A DNA stretch of 13,071 nt from Clostridiales bacterium (GCA_031271375.1 JAISVU010000378.1:1-13071); one strand, 5' to 3'; shown: positions 1 through 6,772, counted from the first letter of the stretch. Translations and numbers: made by a program. Notes: generated by a model from the letters alone, not told the origin.

Positions 1-68
1 TAGAGAAATTGTCAAGAGAAATAACAAAAAACAAAGTGGCTTTAGATGATTTTTAGTTATGTTTTTCC

Positions 69-142
69 TTGACATTTTTTATGCTATGTGTTTAGCTATA
101 TATTATCCACAACGAGGCATTTTGTCTCATTTTTGGTAAAAT
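69..142 (+). promoter_or_regulatory. AT-rich upstream region with partial promoter elements for the PLD-like gene
   Basis: A perfect -35 hexamer TTGACA lies at 69-74, but no good -10 follows at 16-18 bp; the nearest TATATT-like boxes (97-104) are too far away. An alternative is an extended -10 (TG at 134-135, then TAAAAT at 137-142), which would start RNA near 149, just before the Shine-Dalgarno at 157-164. Neither is convincing, so this is only a probable promoter area. The first 68 bases are AT-rich and hold nothing recognisable. Confidence 0.25.
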
Positions 143-172
143 ATCCGTATATTGGCAAGGAGGTGCGCGGAA

Positions 173-1702
173 TTGGGAAAGCGAGGCGCCGGCGTATCCG
201 AGGCGGCCTTCAGGACTTTTATTTTGGTTCTGGGCCTTGCAGCGGGCTTGATCCTGATAATCAACTTATCCAGGACGCTGGGTGTCTACGCGATTTTTAC
301 CTATATTATATTAACGTCATCCGGTTTTGTTTGTCTGCGGATCTTAACGCCTTCAGGCAAGAGCAACGCGTCGTGGGTAATTTATATGCTGTTCGCGCCG
401 GTCTTTTGGCTTGCGCCGTTTTTTATATGGGGCAGGGGTTACGCGGCGCATAAACGGCGGGATAACCTGGAAAGAGCCGAAAAAAAATTATCTGCACGCA
501 GGCTTGAAGACGAAGAAGACTTATTATCGGAAACATTGCGTTTAAGCGCGGCGCATCCGCAGGCGGGGCTTGGCGCAAAACTCCTTTATGATAAGGGTTT
601 CCCTGTCCGCTCATACACATCATATGCGTATTATCCCGATGCGAAAGCTCTGTATGAAGCTGTTTTGACGGATTTAAAGAACGCCGAGAAGTTTGTGTTT
701 ATTGAGGAAAGCAAAGTGGAAACGGGGCTGCTTTGGGATAGGATAAAGATCATATTGATTGAGAAAGCCGCTAACGGCGTCGAAATAAGGATATTGACCG
801 GCGCGGGAGGAGAGGGTGAGATAGGGGTCGACATCTTCCGTGAACTGGACGTTCATGGAATGAAAGTATTAAGGTTACAAGCCGGCGCCTCATTTTTTAA
901 GCAGTGGCTACCGGATTCACCGGAGACTCGCGGTATTGTCGTTATTGACGGCGTCATCGCCTATTCGGGTCCATCCTATATACCCGCCGGAGGAGCGGGC
1001 GCGAGCTTTCAAGGCGCGGGTATACGCTTGACAGGCAGGGCGGCTTGGAGTATGACTTCGGCTTTTATAGCGATGTGGGAGGCCAAGAGCGGTGAAGCGC
1101 AAGATAATAATACCGCGTTATATGAGCCTAAGAAAGAAAAAAGTACAGTAGGCAATGGTTTTGTGCTGCCTTTCATCGATAAACCCGCTGATCATGCAAA
1201 GAGTATCCTTCAAACAATTCGACTAAGGATAATTAACGGCGCGTCCCGGTTTATTTACATATCACTGCCGTTGCTCCATACAGACAGGGCTTTAGAAGAA
1301 GCGCTTATAACCGCGGCTTGCTCCGGGGTGGATATCCGTATCGTTATTACCGGCTGCGACAGAAGAATCAATATAACGACCAGCAGAGGGGCATATTTAC
1401 GGCTGCTTGGCGCAGGGGTGCGGATATTTGAGCAGGACTTGAACAACGCGGGTGCGACTACTTGCGTTGTTCTATGCGATGATGATCAGGCGGTGATAAG
1501 CTACTCCGCCGATATTACATCCGCTTGTTCATACGGCAACGCGGTATGGCTCTGCTTCGTTGACGGACTTGAGGATATAAAAAAGAACTTTGAGCTTATG
1601 CTCGACGCCTGCGTAGAAATAAGCCCGGAAATCTGGAAAAATAGCCCTTTATTAACGAAGATATCAAGCGTGGTTGCTAGAAGTTATCAAGGGCTGCTGT
1701 AA
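173..1702 (+). CDS. Cardiolipin synthase / phospholipase D family membrane protein with both HKD motifs degenerate (probable pseudoenzyme)
   Basis: The 509-residue protein has the layout of bacterial cardiolipin synthase: hydrophobic N-terminal segments (about residues 13-35, 38-58 and 68-87), a basic linker, then two PLD-like domains. Family landmarks are conserved, including GFPV (about 142), LWDRI and GIRLTGRAAWS, and overall length is normal. The catalytic motifs HxKxxxxD are not. At motif 1 the usual H-R-K reads T-R-G (252-254), with only D259 kept. At motif 2 H-A-K reads T-T-C (429-431), with D436 kept, and the following GTxN is SYSA. Phosphatidyl transfer needs both His, so classical activity is unlikely; lipid binding or a regulatory role is possible but inferred. 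The start is TTG at 173, because AAGGAGGT at 157-164 is spaced 8 bases before it; an upstream in-frame TTG at 152 would place that site inside the gene. It stands alone on its strand and converges with dtd. Confidence 0.85.
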   Translation: MGKRGAGVSEAAFRTFILVLGLAAGLILIINLSRTLGVYAIFTYIILTSSGFVCLRILTPSGKSNASWVIYMLFAPVFWLAPFFIWGRGYAAHKRRDNLERAEKKLSARRLEDEEDLLSETLRLSAAHPQAGLGAKLLYDKGFPVRSYTSYAYYPDAKALYEAVLTDLKNAEKFVFIEESKVETGLLWDRIKIILIEKAANGVEIRILTGAGGEGEIGVDIFRELDVHGMKVLRLQAGASFFKQWLPDSPETRGIVVIDGVIAYSGPSYIPAGGAGASFQGAGIRLTGRAAWSMTSAFIAMWEAKSGEAQDNNTALYEPKKEKSTVGNGFVLPFIDKPADHAKSILQTIRLRIINGASRFIYISLPLLHTDRALEEALITAACSGVDIRIVITGCDRRINITTSRGAYLRLLGAGVRIFEQDLNNAGATTCVVLCDDDQAVISYSADITSACSYGNAVWLCFVDGLEDIKKNFELMLDACVEISPEIWKNSPLLTKISSVVARSYQGLL

Positions 1703-1709
1703 AAGAAAT

Positions 1710-1776
1710 GGCGGCTTAAAGCCGCCTAAAGAATTCGTTGCTGAAGCAACCTTGAAAGGTTACGACTGAAAGTCGT
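1710..1776. repeat. Array of four small perfect hairpins (element end distal to tnpA start)
   Basis: Four stem-loops follow each other on the plus strand. GGCGGC/GCCGCC has loop TTAAA (1710-1726). GTTGC/GCAAC has loop TGAA (1737-1750). AACCT/AGGTT has loop TGAA (1748-1761). ACGAC/GTCGT has loop TGAAA (1762-1776). The second and third share three bases, so they cannot both form fully. The stems differ completely while the last three loops are the same (TGAA/TGAAA). The last hairpin encodes the end of TnpA and the third covers its TAA stop. These may also act as terminators for the PLD-like gene, although no T-run is present. Confidence 0.85.
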
Positions 1777-2206
1777 CGTCCCCTATTTTAAAATCCTTCA
1801 TGTCATTTCTTTCCAAACTTTCTTCTAAAAAGTTTTTAATGATGTCAATCGTTATACTCCCCAGCGTAGCGCAAAAGTAACCCCTTTCCCATAAATGCTG
1901 TCCCGAATAATGGTTCTTGAGTTCCGGGAATTCATTTTGGATTAAATGTGACGATCTCCCCTTCAGTATTTGAGCGATAAAACTAGGGGCAAGATTCGTC
2001 GGACAGGAGAGCTGTATACGTACATGATTTTTTCCGACGGCTCCATTGATTATCCTTATCCCTTTAGATATGCAGCTTTGGGATATAAGTTCTCGCACTC
2101 TGGAAGCAATCTGGCCTATCAGCACCTCGTGTTTGCCCTTTGTCGTCCATATAAAATAGTATTGAATATTGTGTATTGTATGGCTTCCATGCTCATAATC
2201 TATCAA
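1760..2206 (-). CDS. tnpA: IS200/IS605-family TnpA-like protein lacking canonical catalytic residues
   Basis: The 148-residue protein matches IS200-type TnpA along its whole length. It has the N-terminal HGSHTIHNIQYYFIW block, the KGRSS block at about 82-86, and LWERGYF at 105-111. TnpA is a small HUH single-strand DNA transposase that cuts with one tyrosine, using a His-hydrophobic-His metal site. Here the HUH motif reads H61-V62-R63, and the helix that normally holds the tyrosine reads IKNFLEES, with F126 in its place. Both nucleotide readings were checked (CGT and TTT). The frame is otherwise intact, with no stop or frameshift. Start is TTG at 2206 with an AGGAAGGTGG stretch about 10 bases upstream; no ATG is available in frame. 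It may be a recently killed copy, or a retained DNA-hairpin-binding protein. Confidence 0.85.
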   Translation of the reverse strand: MIDYEHGSHTIHNIQYYFIWTTKGKHEVLIGQIASRVRELISQSCISKGIRIINGAVGKNHVRIQLSCPTNLAPSFIAQILKGRSSHLIQNEFPELKNHYSGQHLWERGYFCATLGSITIDIIKNFLEESLERNDMKDFKIGDDDFQS

Positions 2207-2242
2207 GTAAATCCATCCACCTTCCTCGATGTGGCTGGTTAT

Positions 2243-2286
2243 GGCGGCTTTCAGCCGCCTTATGAGATCACCGCCTTTCAGGCGGT
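2243..2286. repeat. Two small perfect hairpins at the tnpA-proximal end of the IS200-type element
   Basis: GGCGGC/GCCGCC with loop TTTCA lies at 2243-2259, and ACCGCC/GGCGGT with loop TTTCA at 2270-2286. The loops are the reverse complement of the TGAAA loop in the opposite array, so the two element ends carry mirror-image loop signatures. The outer hairpin contains the last codons and TGA stop of dtd in its stem and loop, so it may also end dtd transcripts. The space between it and the tnpA start (2207-2242) holds only the tnpA ribosome binding site. Confidence 0.85.
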
Positions 2287-2724
2287 GTCATTGTCAAGTA
2301 TTACGGTAAACGGCCCGTCGTTGTCTAAACTAACGGTCATATGCGCCCCGAATACCCCGCTTTGAACATGTGAAAACAAACCCTTACAGGAGCTGATAAA
2401 ATGAAAGTATAACTCCTTTGCTAAATCCGGAGGCCCTGCCAACGTAAAGCTGGGGCGGTTCCCCTTACGGCAGTCGGCATACAAAGTGAACTGTGATATT
2501 ACCAGTATCTCGGCATTAATATCGGCTGAGGAAAGATTGGTTTTGCCGTCCTTATCCTCAAAGACGCGTAATTTAGCGATCTTCTCGGCCATCTTCTCCG
2601 CGATGAGCGGCGTATCCGTTCCGCTTACCCCTAAAAAAACGACGAATCCGGCTTTTATCGCGCCGACAACCGACCCGTCAACAGTAACACTGGCGCCGCT
2701 GACGCGCTGTATAACGGCCCTCAT
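2278..2724 (-). CDS. dtd: D-aminoacyl-tRNA deacylase (D-Tyr-tRNA deacylase)
   Basis: The 148-residue protein begins MRAVIQRV and carries both signature motifs of the DTD family: SQFTLYA (77-83) and NDGPFT (135-140), the latter with the Gly-cisPro pair that gives chiral selection. In the cytoplasm DTD hydrolyses D-amino acids (and glycine) mischarged on tRNA. Length is normal. The ATG overlaps the TGA of the amylase by 4 bp (ATGA at 2721-2724), so it is probably translationally coupled and co-transcribed as the last gene of the maltodextrin operon, an unusual place for it. The final residues (DTA) and the stop are encoded by the hairpin of the neighbouring IS200-type element, so the C-terminus may have been changed by the insertion. 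The conserved core is complete, so activity is expected. Confidence 0.95.
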   Translation of the reverse strand: MRAVIQRVSGASVTVDGSVVGAIKAGFVVFLGVSGTDTPLIAEKMAEKIAKLRVFEDKDGKTNLSSADINAEILVISQFTLYADCRKGNRPSFTLAGPPDLAKELYFHFISSCKGLFSHVQSGVFGAHMTVSLDNDGPFTVILDNDTA

Positions 2725-4205
2725 AGCGGCGACGCCTTCATCAGAGCTGTCGAGAGCGGAGGCAAGTGTAATATATCATCGTTGTATGAAGGCAATTCGC
2801 CTCCGGCGGACAATGCGTCCGACATTATTACATTCTTTATTTCAAAGTCAATCGGCTCGTTCGCAAGGTTATGCAGTATAATAACGCTTAGGCCTTCCCA
2901 ATCGGCAGAATAGGCGCAGATACGGTTATCGCCCGTGTCTATCGCGGTGACTGTTCCTCTGGCTATCTCGGGGTATGACTTCTTCAGCGCAAGGATCTCC
3001 ATGTAAAACCGCAAAAGGGAGTCCCCATCCGTCAGCTGTTCCTCAACACCCTGTTCAAGACCCTGAGCCTGATCCGCGCCTACGGGCGGATTGGGGCGGC
3101 CTGCGTCGTCCGCGGCGGAAAACAGCATAGGAAGGCGTTTGTTTTCATCCCTGCCGGAGCCGGTCATTCCGATTTCCTCGCCGTAATAAATAAAAGGCGA
3201 GCCGGGCATTAGCAAATAAAGCGCAGCGGCCATCTTCATTGTCTTTATGTCGCGCATAAGCATACCCGAGCTGCGGGCGATGTCATGGTTGGTCAGGAAA
3301 GGCGCGTCTATAGCGTCTGGATTGGCTTCGCGGATATCGCGCTGCCAGGATTCTATGCGGCTGGCAAGATTAAAACCCCTGCCAGACCGCATATTATTTA
3401 CCAGCGCTCCCTGAGCCTGTGCGAAGGGAAAGTTAAACAAGCTGTCTATACCTTTATAATGTCCCAGGATCACCCCGCCGTCTGACCAAACCTCCCCAAC
3501 GAGATATACATTGGGATTATATTTCTTGCATGTCTCTTCCAGCCATGCAAGAAAATCCGCGTTCTTCTCGGCGTTTTGCTCGTAATAGTGCATTGGCGCG
3601 TCCAGGCGGAAGCCGGCAACCCCTTTATTTAGCCAGAACGCGACGATTTCCTCTATTTCTTCCCGCACTTCCGGATTATCCAGGTTCAAATCCGGCATGT
3701 GAGAACCGAAATTCCCGTAATAATAGGTCCCGTTGCCGGCGCTGTGCCGGTTCGCCCCCTGCTCGGGATAGAACATATAGTAATCGCCCGCTTTATCGGA
3801 TTGGAACCAGGGATGAAGGTTTGACGTGTGGTTCAGCACAAGGTCAATGATAAGAGATACGCCCCGCTTATTACATGCTTCAATAAGCGCGTCGAAATCC
3901 TCCATCGTCCCGTACTCGGGGTCTATCGCCATATAATCCGTAACGTCATATTTATGATAGCTGGGCGACGGCCCTATCGGCATAAGCCATATCCCGTCAA
4001 TGCCCAAAGTCTCCGTCAGATAATCCAGCTTCTGGGTAACGCCGTTTATGTCGCCCATCCCGTCCCCGTCTGCGTCATAAAACCCGCCGACGAATATCTC
4101 GTAAAAGTTCCGGTAATTATCAGATTCGGCGCTCGTCTGCCCCGCCTTTGAAACGCAGCCGCACAGCATAACAGCCGCCGCAAGAACGCAAATAAACCTC
4201 TTCAT
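2721..4205 (-). CDS. Secreted GH13 alpha-amylase family lipoprotein
   Basis: This 494-residue protein has a lipoprotein signal peptide (lipobox LCGC, lipidated C17) and a GH13 (beta/alpha)8 barrel. A DADGDGMGD loop at 44-52 looks like the usual Ca-binding segment. Conserved region I is DLVLNH (121-126). Region II GFRLDA contains nucleophile D202. Region III GEVW contains acid/base E238. Region IV TNHD contains D308. A short C-terminal beta domain follows. It should cleave alpha-1,4-glucans at the outer face of the membrane and feed products to the adjacent MalEFG transporter; exact specificity (alpha-amylase, neopullulanase or glucosidase-like) cannot be decided here. Its ATG overlaps the malG TGA by 4 bp, and a GGAGG site lies within the malG end. 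All catalytic residues are intact. Confidence 0.93.
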   Translation of the reverse strand: MKRFICVLAAAVMLCGCVSKAGQTSAESDNYRNFYEIFVGGFYDADGDGMGDINGVTQKLDYLTETLGIDGIWLMPIGPSPSYHKYDVTDYMAIDPEYGTMEDFDALIEACNKRGVSLIIDLVLNHTSNLHPWFQSDKAGDYYMFYPEQGANRHSAGNGTYYYGNFGSHMPDLNLDNPEVREEIEEIVAFWLNKGVAGFRLDAPMHYYEQNAEKNADFLAWLEETCKKYNPNVYLVGEVWSDGGVILGHYKGIDSLFNFPFAQAQGALVNNMRSGRGFNLASRIESWQRDIREANPDAIDAPFLTNHDIARSSGMLMRDIKTMKMAAALYLLMPGSPFIYYGEEIGMTGSGRDENKRLPMLFSAADDAGRPNPPVGADQAQGLEQGVEEQLTDGDSLLRFYMEILALKKSYPEIARGTVTAIDTGDNRICAYSADWEGLSVIILHNLANEPIDFEIKNVIMSDALSAGGELPSYNDDILHLPPLSTALMKASPL

Positions 4206-5056
4206 CCCTTAACCGCTCCTCCCGTGACCCCGCCCACATAGTATTTCTGCATCGCAATGAATAAAATCGTAATCGGAATGGCAATCAGCACCGCGCCTGC
4301 GCAGAAGCGGGTATAGAACTCGTAGATGTTCTCGCGCTCAAGCATACGGTACAGGCCCACGGCAATAGTATAGTTCTCGTATCTGTCCTTCATAATGACG
4401 CTGGCGAAGATAAAGTCCACCCACGGAGCCATGAAGGATGTTAGAATCGTATAGGTTATCGTGGGCTTGGACATAGGAAGGACTATCTTCCACATCACCT
4501 GCGAGCGCGTCGCCCCGTCCAGGAGGGCCGCCTCGTCCATTGAGCGCGGGACGGTGTCGAAGAATCCCTTCGATATATAATAGCTCATACCCGCCCCGCC
4601 GGAGTAAACCAGCACAAGCGAAGCCAAAGACTGCTCCATCCCGATGGCCTTCAGCACATGATACACGGCGATCATGGACATAAACCCGGGGAACATGCCC
4701 AGCACCAGCACTACGTTCATCATCGGCGTCCGCGATTTAAAGCGCAGGCGGCTAAAAGTATACGCCACCATCAGCACAAACAGCGTTGATATGATGCAGG
4801 AACAGAGGGCTACGATAAAGGTATTGGCGTACCAGCGCGGGTAATTGAACAAACCCGTTTCCGTGAAGAGCCTGGTATAGTTGGCCATTGTCCAGCCCCT
4901 GGGGAAGAGGTACGTCGTGTACGCGCCGTTCTCGGCCCTGAAGCTAGTCATAACCAGCCAGGCCAGCGGCACCAGCCATATTACCGACAGCAGACCCAGC
5001 GGCAAGTGCCGTAAAAAACCTTGAATTGCCCGAAGCATATTCTTGAATATCTTCAC
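4202..5056 (-). CDS. malG: Maltodextrin-type ABC transporter permease MalG (MdxG-like)
   Basis: This is a 284-residue CUT1-family inner permease with about six membrane segments. Its EAA loop (EAALLDGATRSQVMWKIVLP, residues 175-194) is the cytoplasmic contact for the ATPase subunit. Length and sequence fit Gram-positive MdxG/MalG. It starts at GTG 5056, overlapping the malF TGA by 4 bp (GTGA), with GGAGGAGGAGGTG just upstream inside the malF end. The C-terminus ends on the ATGA junction with the amylase. With MalF it forms the pore for oligosaccharides delivered by the MalE-like lipoprotein. Maltodextrin as substrate is inferred from the amylase in the same operon. Confidence 0.92.
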   Translation of the reverse strand: MKIFKNMLRAIQGFLRHLPLGLLSVIWLVPLAWLVMTSFRAENGAYTTYLFPRGWTMANYTRLFTETGLFNYPRWYANTFIVALCSCIISTLFVLMVAYTFSRLRFKSRTPMMNVVLVLGMFPGFMSMIAVYHVLKAIGMEQSLASLVLVYSGGAGMSYYISKGFFDTVPRSMDEAALLDGATRSQVMWKIVLPMSKPTITYTILTSFMAPWVDFIFASVIMKDRYENYTIAVGLYRMLERENIYEFYTRFCAGAVLIAIPITILFIAMQKYYVGGVTGGAVKG

Positions 5057-6387
5057 GAGAACACCTCCTCCTCCCTGACGGATTTAGACCGGTTGTAGAA
5101 TATAAGGGACAGCCCTCCGCAGATGATAAATATGATAATGCCTATCGTGGAAGCCAGGTTATAATCCTGGAAGTCCACCGTAAGGCGGTAGAGCCAGGTA
5201 ACAAGCAAGTCCGTCTCCCCGCCCTGGTAATAGTTGAGGCTGCGCGGCCCGCCCTGGTTAAGCAGGAAGATGACGTTGAAGTTATTAATATTCGCTATAA
5301 ACTGGGTTATCAGGTACGGCGTCGTTACAAAGAGCATATATGGAAGCGTGATTTTCCGAAAGGTCTGGAAGCGGTTCGCTCCGTCGATGTAGGCGCTTTC
5401 GTAGAGGTCGGCAGGGATGTTCATTAAGATGCCTGAGGTTATCAGCATTGTATACGGTATACCCACCCACACATTAACCAGTATTACGGTTATTCGGGCC
5501 AGCGTTCCGGAACTGAGGAACTGTACGCTGTCATTATTCGCTATAATCCCGAGGGTTCTCAGCAGCACGTTCACGGCGCCCTCGTCATTCAGCAATATCC
5601 CCATAAGGCGCAGGGAGACGAATTGCGGCACCGCGATAGTCATTACGAATATCGTGCGCCAGAGTTTTTTTAGCCTGATCTTTTTACCGTTGATATAGAG
5701 GGCAAGCAGCATCCCCAAGAAGTAATTCGTAAACGTAGCGAAGACCGCCCAGATGATGGTCCAGATGAAGATATTGACAAAAGTCCTCGCCCAGACGGGA
5801 TTTGCCCAAAATATATTTTTGAAGTTCTCAAACCCGACCCAGGTGAACAGGTTGCCCGGGGGCTGGTGGTTCTGGTCGAAGTTGGTAAAGGCCATCAGTA
5901 TCATAAACATCAGCGGGAGGATTGTAAAGGCGAAAACTCCGAGCCCAGGGAGGATAAGCAGGGATTTATGCAGATTGCTGTCAAATAGGGCCTTGATCTC
6001 GTCGATTACCGACGGCGGTTTCTTGCCTTCCTTCCGCAGCTGTTCGGCTTTATAAGAAGCCTGCACGCTCTTAACCGCGAAGAAGATAAAAAATACAACC
6101 ATAAAGATAGCCAGTACACCGAACAGTAATATTAGCATCGAGTTTTCGCCCTGCTGGAGGACGTTTATCCCGATAGCCTCGTCAAAGACCCAGCCCTGCT
6201 GTTTTGTTCCCAGCGTTCCCAGCTTGCTTATATACCCCGCGCCGGAGACCAGCATATAATAGAAAAACAGCGCTTCCACCGCGAAGAACGCCAGCCCCTT
6301 TATTATCTGGCCCCGGACGACAGACCCAAGACCGAATATAACCAGACTTAACTTTGTAAAGATATCGCCTTTCGACCAACTTCTCAC
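5053..6387 (-). CDS. malF: Maltodextrin-type ABC transporter permease MalF (MdxF-like)
   Basis: The 444-residue permease is of the long N-terminal type found in Bacillus MdxF: two hydrophobic segments (about 11-50 and 84-105) and a charged linker precede the six-helix BPD-transp core. The EAA loop is YESAYIDGANRFQTFRKITLP (329-349). It pairs with MalG to import malto-oligosaccharides. The start is GTG at 6387, preceded by a run of seven Gs with AGGGGGGG about 6 bases upstream. Unlike the tight 4-bp junctions downstream, malF is separated from malE by 367 bp of palindromic DNA. Its expression may therefore be set separately, by partial termination or mRNA processing in that gap, or by a weak promoter there. 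Confidence 0.92.
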   Translation of the reverse strand: MRSWSKGDIFTKLSLVIFGLGSVVRGQIIKGLAFFAVEALFFYYMLVSGAGYISKLGTLGTKQQGWVFDEAIGINVLQQGENSMLILLFGVLAIFMVVFFIFFAVKSVQASYKAEQLRKEGKKPPSVIDEIKALFDSNLHKSLLILPGLGVFAFTILPLMFMILMAFTNFDQNHQPPGNLFTWVGFENFKNIFWANPVWARTFVNIFIWTIIWAVFATFTNYFLGMLLALYINGKKIRLKKLWRTIFVMTIAVPQFVSLRLMGILLNDEGAVNVLLRTLGIIANNDSVQFLSSGTLARITVILVNVWVGIPYTMLITSGILMNIPADLYESAYIDGANRFQTFRKITLPYMLFVTTPYLITQFIANINNFNVIFLLNQGGPRSLNYYQGGETDLLVTWLYRLTVDFQDYNLASTIGIIIFIICGGLSLIFYNRSKSVREEEVFS

Positions 6388-6399
6388 TGTCAGCCCCCC

Positions 6400-6568
6400 C
6401 TATTGGAACCGCTGATTAAGATAAGCTCGCTCTCAATTTGCGTCGCCTTGAAGCGTTGGCGACCAAGAAGACGGCTTCGCCGTCGTGATGAGCATTTCGC
6501 TTTGCGAAATGCGTGGGCTGTTCGCTAAATTTTTCGCGAGCTTTTGATTTAATCAGCGGTTATTATAG
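6400..6568. repeat. Large palindromic element 1 in the malE-malF gap (MITE-like, cloverleaf-type fold)
   Basis: The ends form an inverted repeat, CTATnnnAACCGCTGATTAA (from 6400) matched at 6542-6568. The stem continues inward through AAGCTCGC and AATTT. Inside the outer stem are three further perfect hairpins: GTCGCC/GGCGAC (6442-6463), GACGGC/GCCGTC with loop TTC (6470-6484) and GCATTTCGC/GCGAAATGC with loop TTT (6492-6512). No open reading frame is present. This structure suggests a non-autonomous mobile element or a structured RNA leader; one copy cannot decide which. Confidence 0.75.
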
Positions 6569-6589
6569 CGGTTCAACTTTAGATGTAAC
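6562..6589 (-). promoter_or_regulatory. Possible promoter for malF at the junction of the two palindromes
   Basis: On the minus strand a perfect TATAAT (6562-6567) lies 16 bp downstream of GTTACA (6584-6589, 4 of 6 matches to TTGACA). It sits exactly where palindromes 1 and 2 meet and reads toward malF, so transcripts would begin with palindrome 1 as a structured leader of about 170 bases. AT-rich palindromes make chance TATAAT likely, so confidence is low. Confidence 0.3.
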
Positions 6590-6675
6590 AGAAATATTTT
6601 TCATCTTCGCGCTAGAAGCGTTGCGCGAAGACGCTCCGCTGTGAAAAATATTTTTGCATTGAATTAAAGTTGAAC
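6571..6675. repeat. Large palindromic element 2 in the malE-malF gap
   Basis: A near-continuous hairpin. The outer arms GTTCAACTTTA (6571-6581) and TAAAGTTGAAC (6665-6675) are perfect. The stem resumes at AAATATTTTTCA, again perfect with its mate, and closes through CTTCGCGC/GCGCGAAG around 6605-6630. The apex shares a GAAGCGTTG..GCGA..GAAGAC core with palindrome 1, suggesting that the two are relatives. It lies only a few bases from palindrome 1 and contains no open frame. Confidence 0.75.
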
Positions 6676-6691
6676 AGCCATATTCAAGACA

Positions 6692-6711
6692 GGGCGGCAC
6701 AATGGCCGCCC
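6692..6711. terminator. GC-rich hairpin downstream of malE
   Basis: GGGCGGC (6692-6698) and GCCGCCC (6705-6711) form a 7-bp GC stem with a 6-base loop. No T-run follows on either strand, so it is more likely an mRNA-stabilising or pausing hairpin than a canonical intrinsic terminator. It lies between malE and the two large palindromes. Confidence 0.45.
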
Positions 6712-6750
6712 CTGCTGTTGATTTAACCTATTACCTCTTACATATTACCT

Positions 6751-6772
6751 CAAATCACTGTAAAGTGATTTG
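6751..6772 (-). terminator. Hairpin at the malE stop codon
   Basis: CAAATCACT and AGTGATTTG pair perfectly (9 bp, loop GTAA on the plus strand). The malE stop codon TGA (6755-6757) and its last codons are inside the stem. A T-run is absent, so full termination is doubtful. Such a 3' hairpin could protect malE mRNA from exonucleases, giving more binding protein than permease. Confidence 0.45.

Larger units (their letters stand above)
1710..2286 (-). mobile_element. IS200-type insertion element (minus orientation) bounded by hairpin arrays
   Basis: The element is a single short TnpA-type gene (1760-2206) with no TnpB, flanked by small perfect stem-loops at 1710-1776 and 2243-2286. This is the general build of IS200/IS605-family elements, which carry subterminal hairpins rather than terminal inverted repeats and make no target duplication. 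It sits between the 3' ends of two convergent genes, the PLD-like gene and dtd. The dtd stop codon lies in the loop of the outermost right hairpin. Exact cleavage sites cannot be read from one copy, so the limits given are those of the hairpins. Confidence 0.6.

Noticed and set aside
103..111. Perfect DnaA-box-like TTATCCACA
   Set aside because: It is single, without a cluster, AT-rich unwinding repeats or dnaA/dnaN nearby. A chance match in AT-rich DNA is enough to explain it, so no origin is called.
152..172. Upstream TTG start for the PLD-like gene (adds 7 residues)
   Set aside because: It would place the perfect AAGGAGGT Shine-Dalgarno inside the coding region and has no ribosome site of its own; TTG at 173 is correctly spaced.
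1970..2365. 131-codon plus-strand open frame across tnpA and the dtd end
   Set aside because: It is antisense to two genes with clear family matches, has no ribosome site and its translation resembles nothing; it is a shadow frame.
6400..6675. Riboswitch in the malF leader
   Set aside because: The fold is dominated by symmetric inverted repeats with no recognisable conserved aptamer core, so a repeat-element explanation is simpler.
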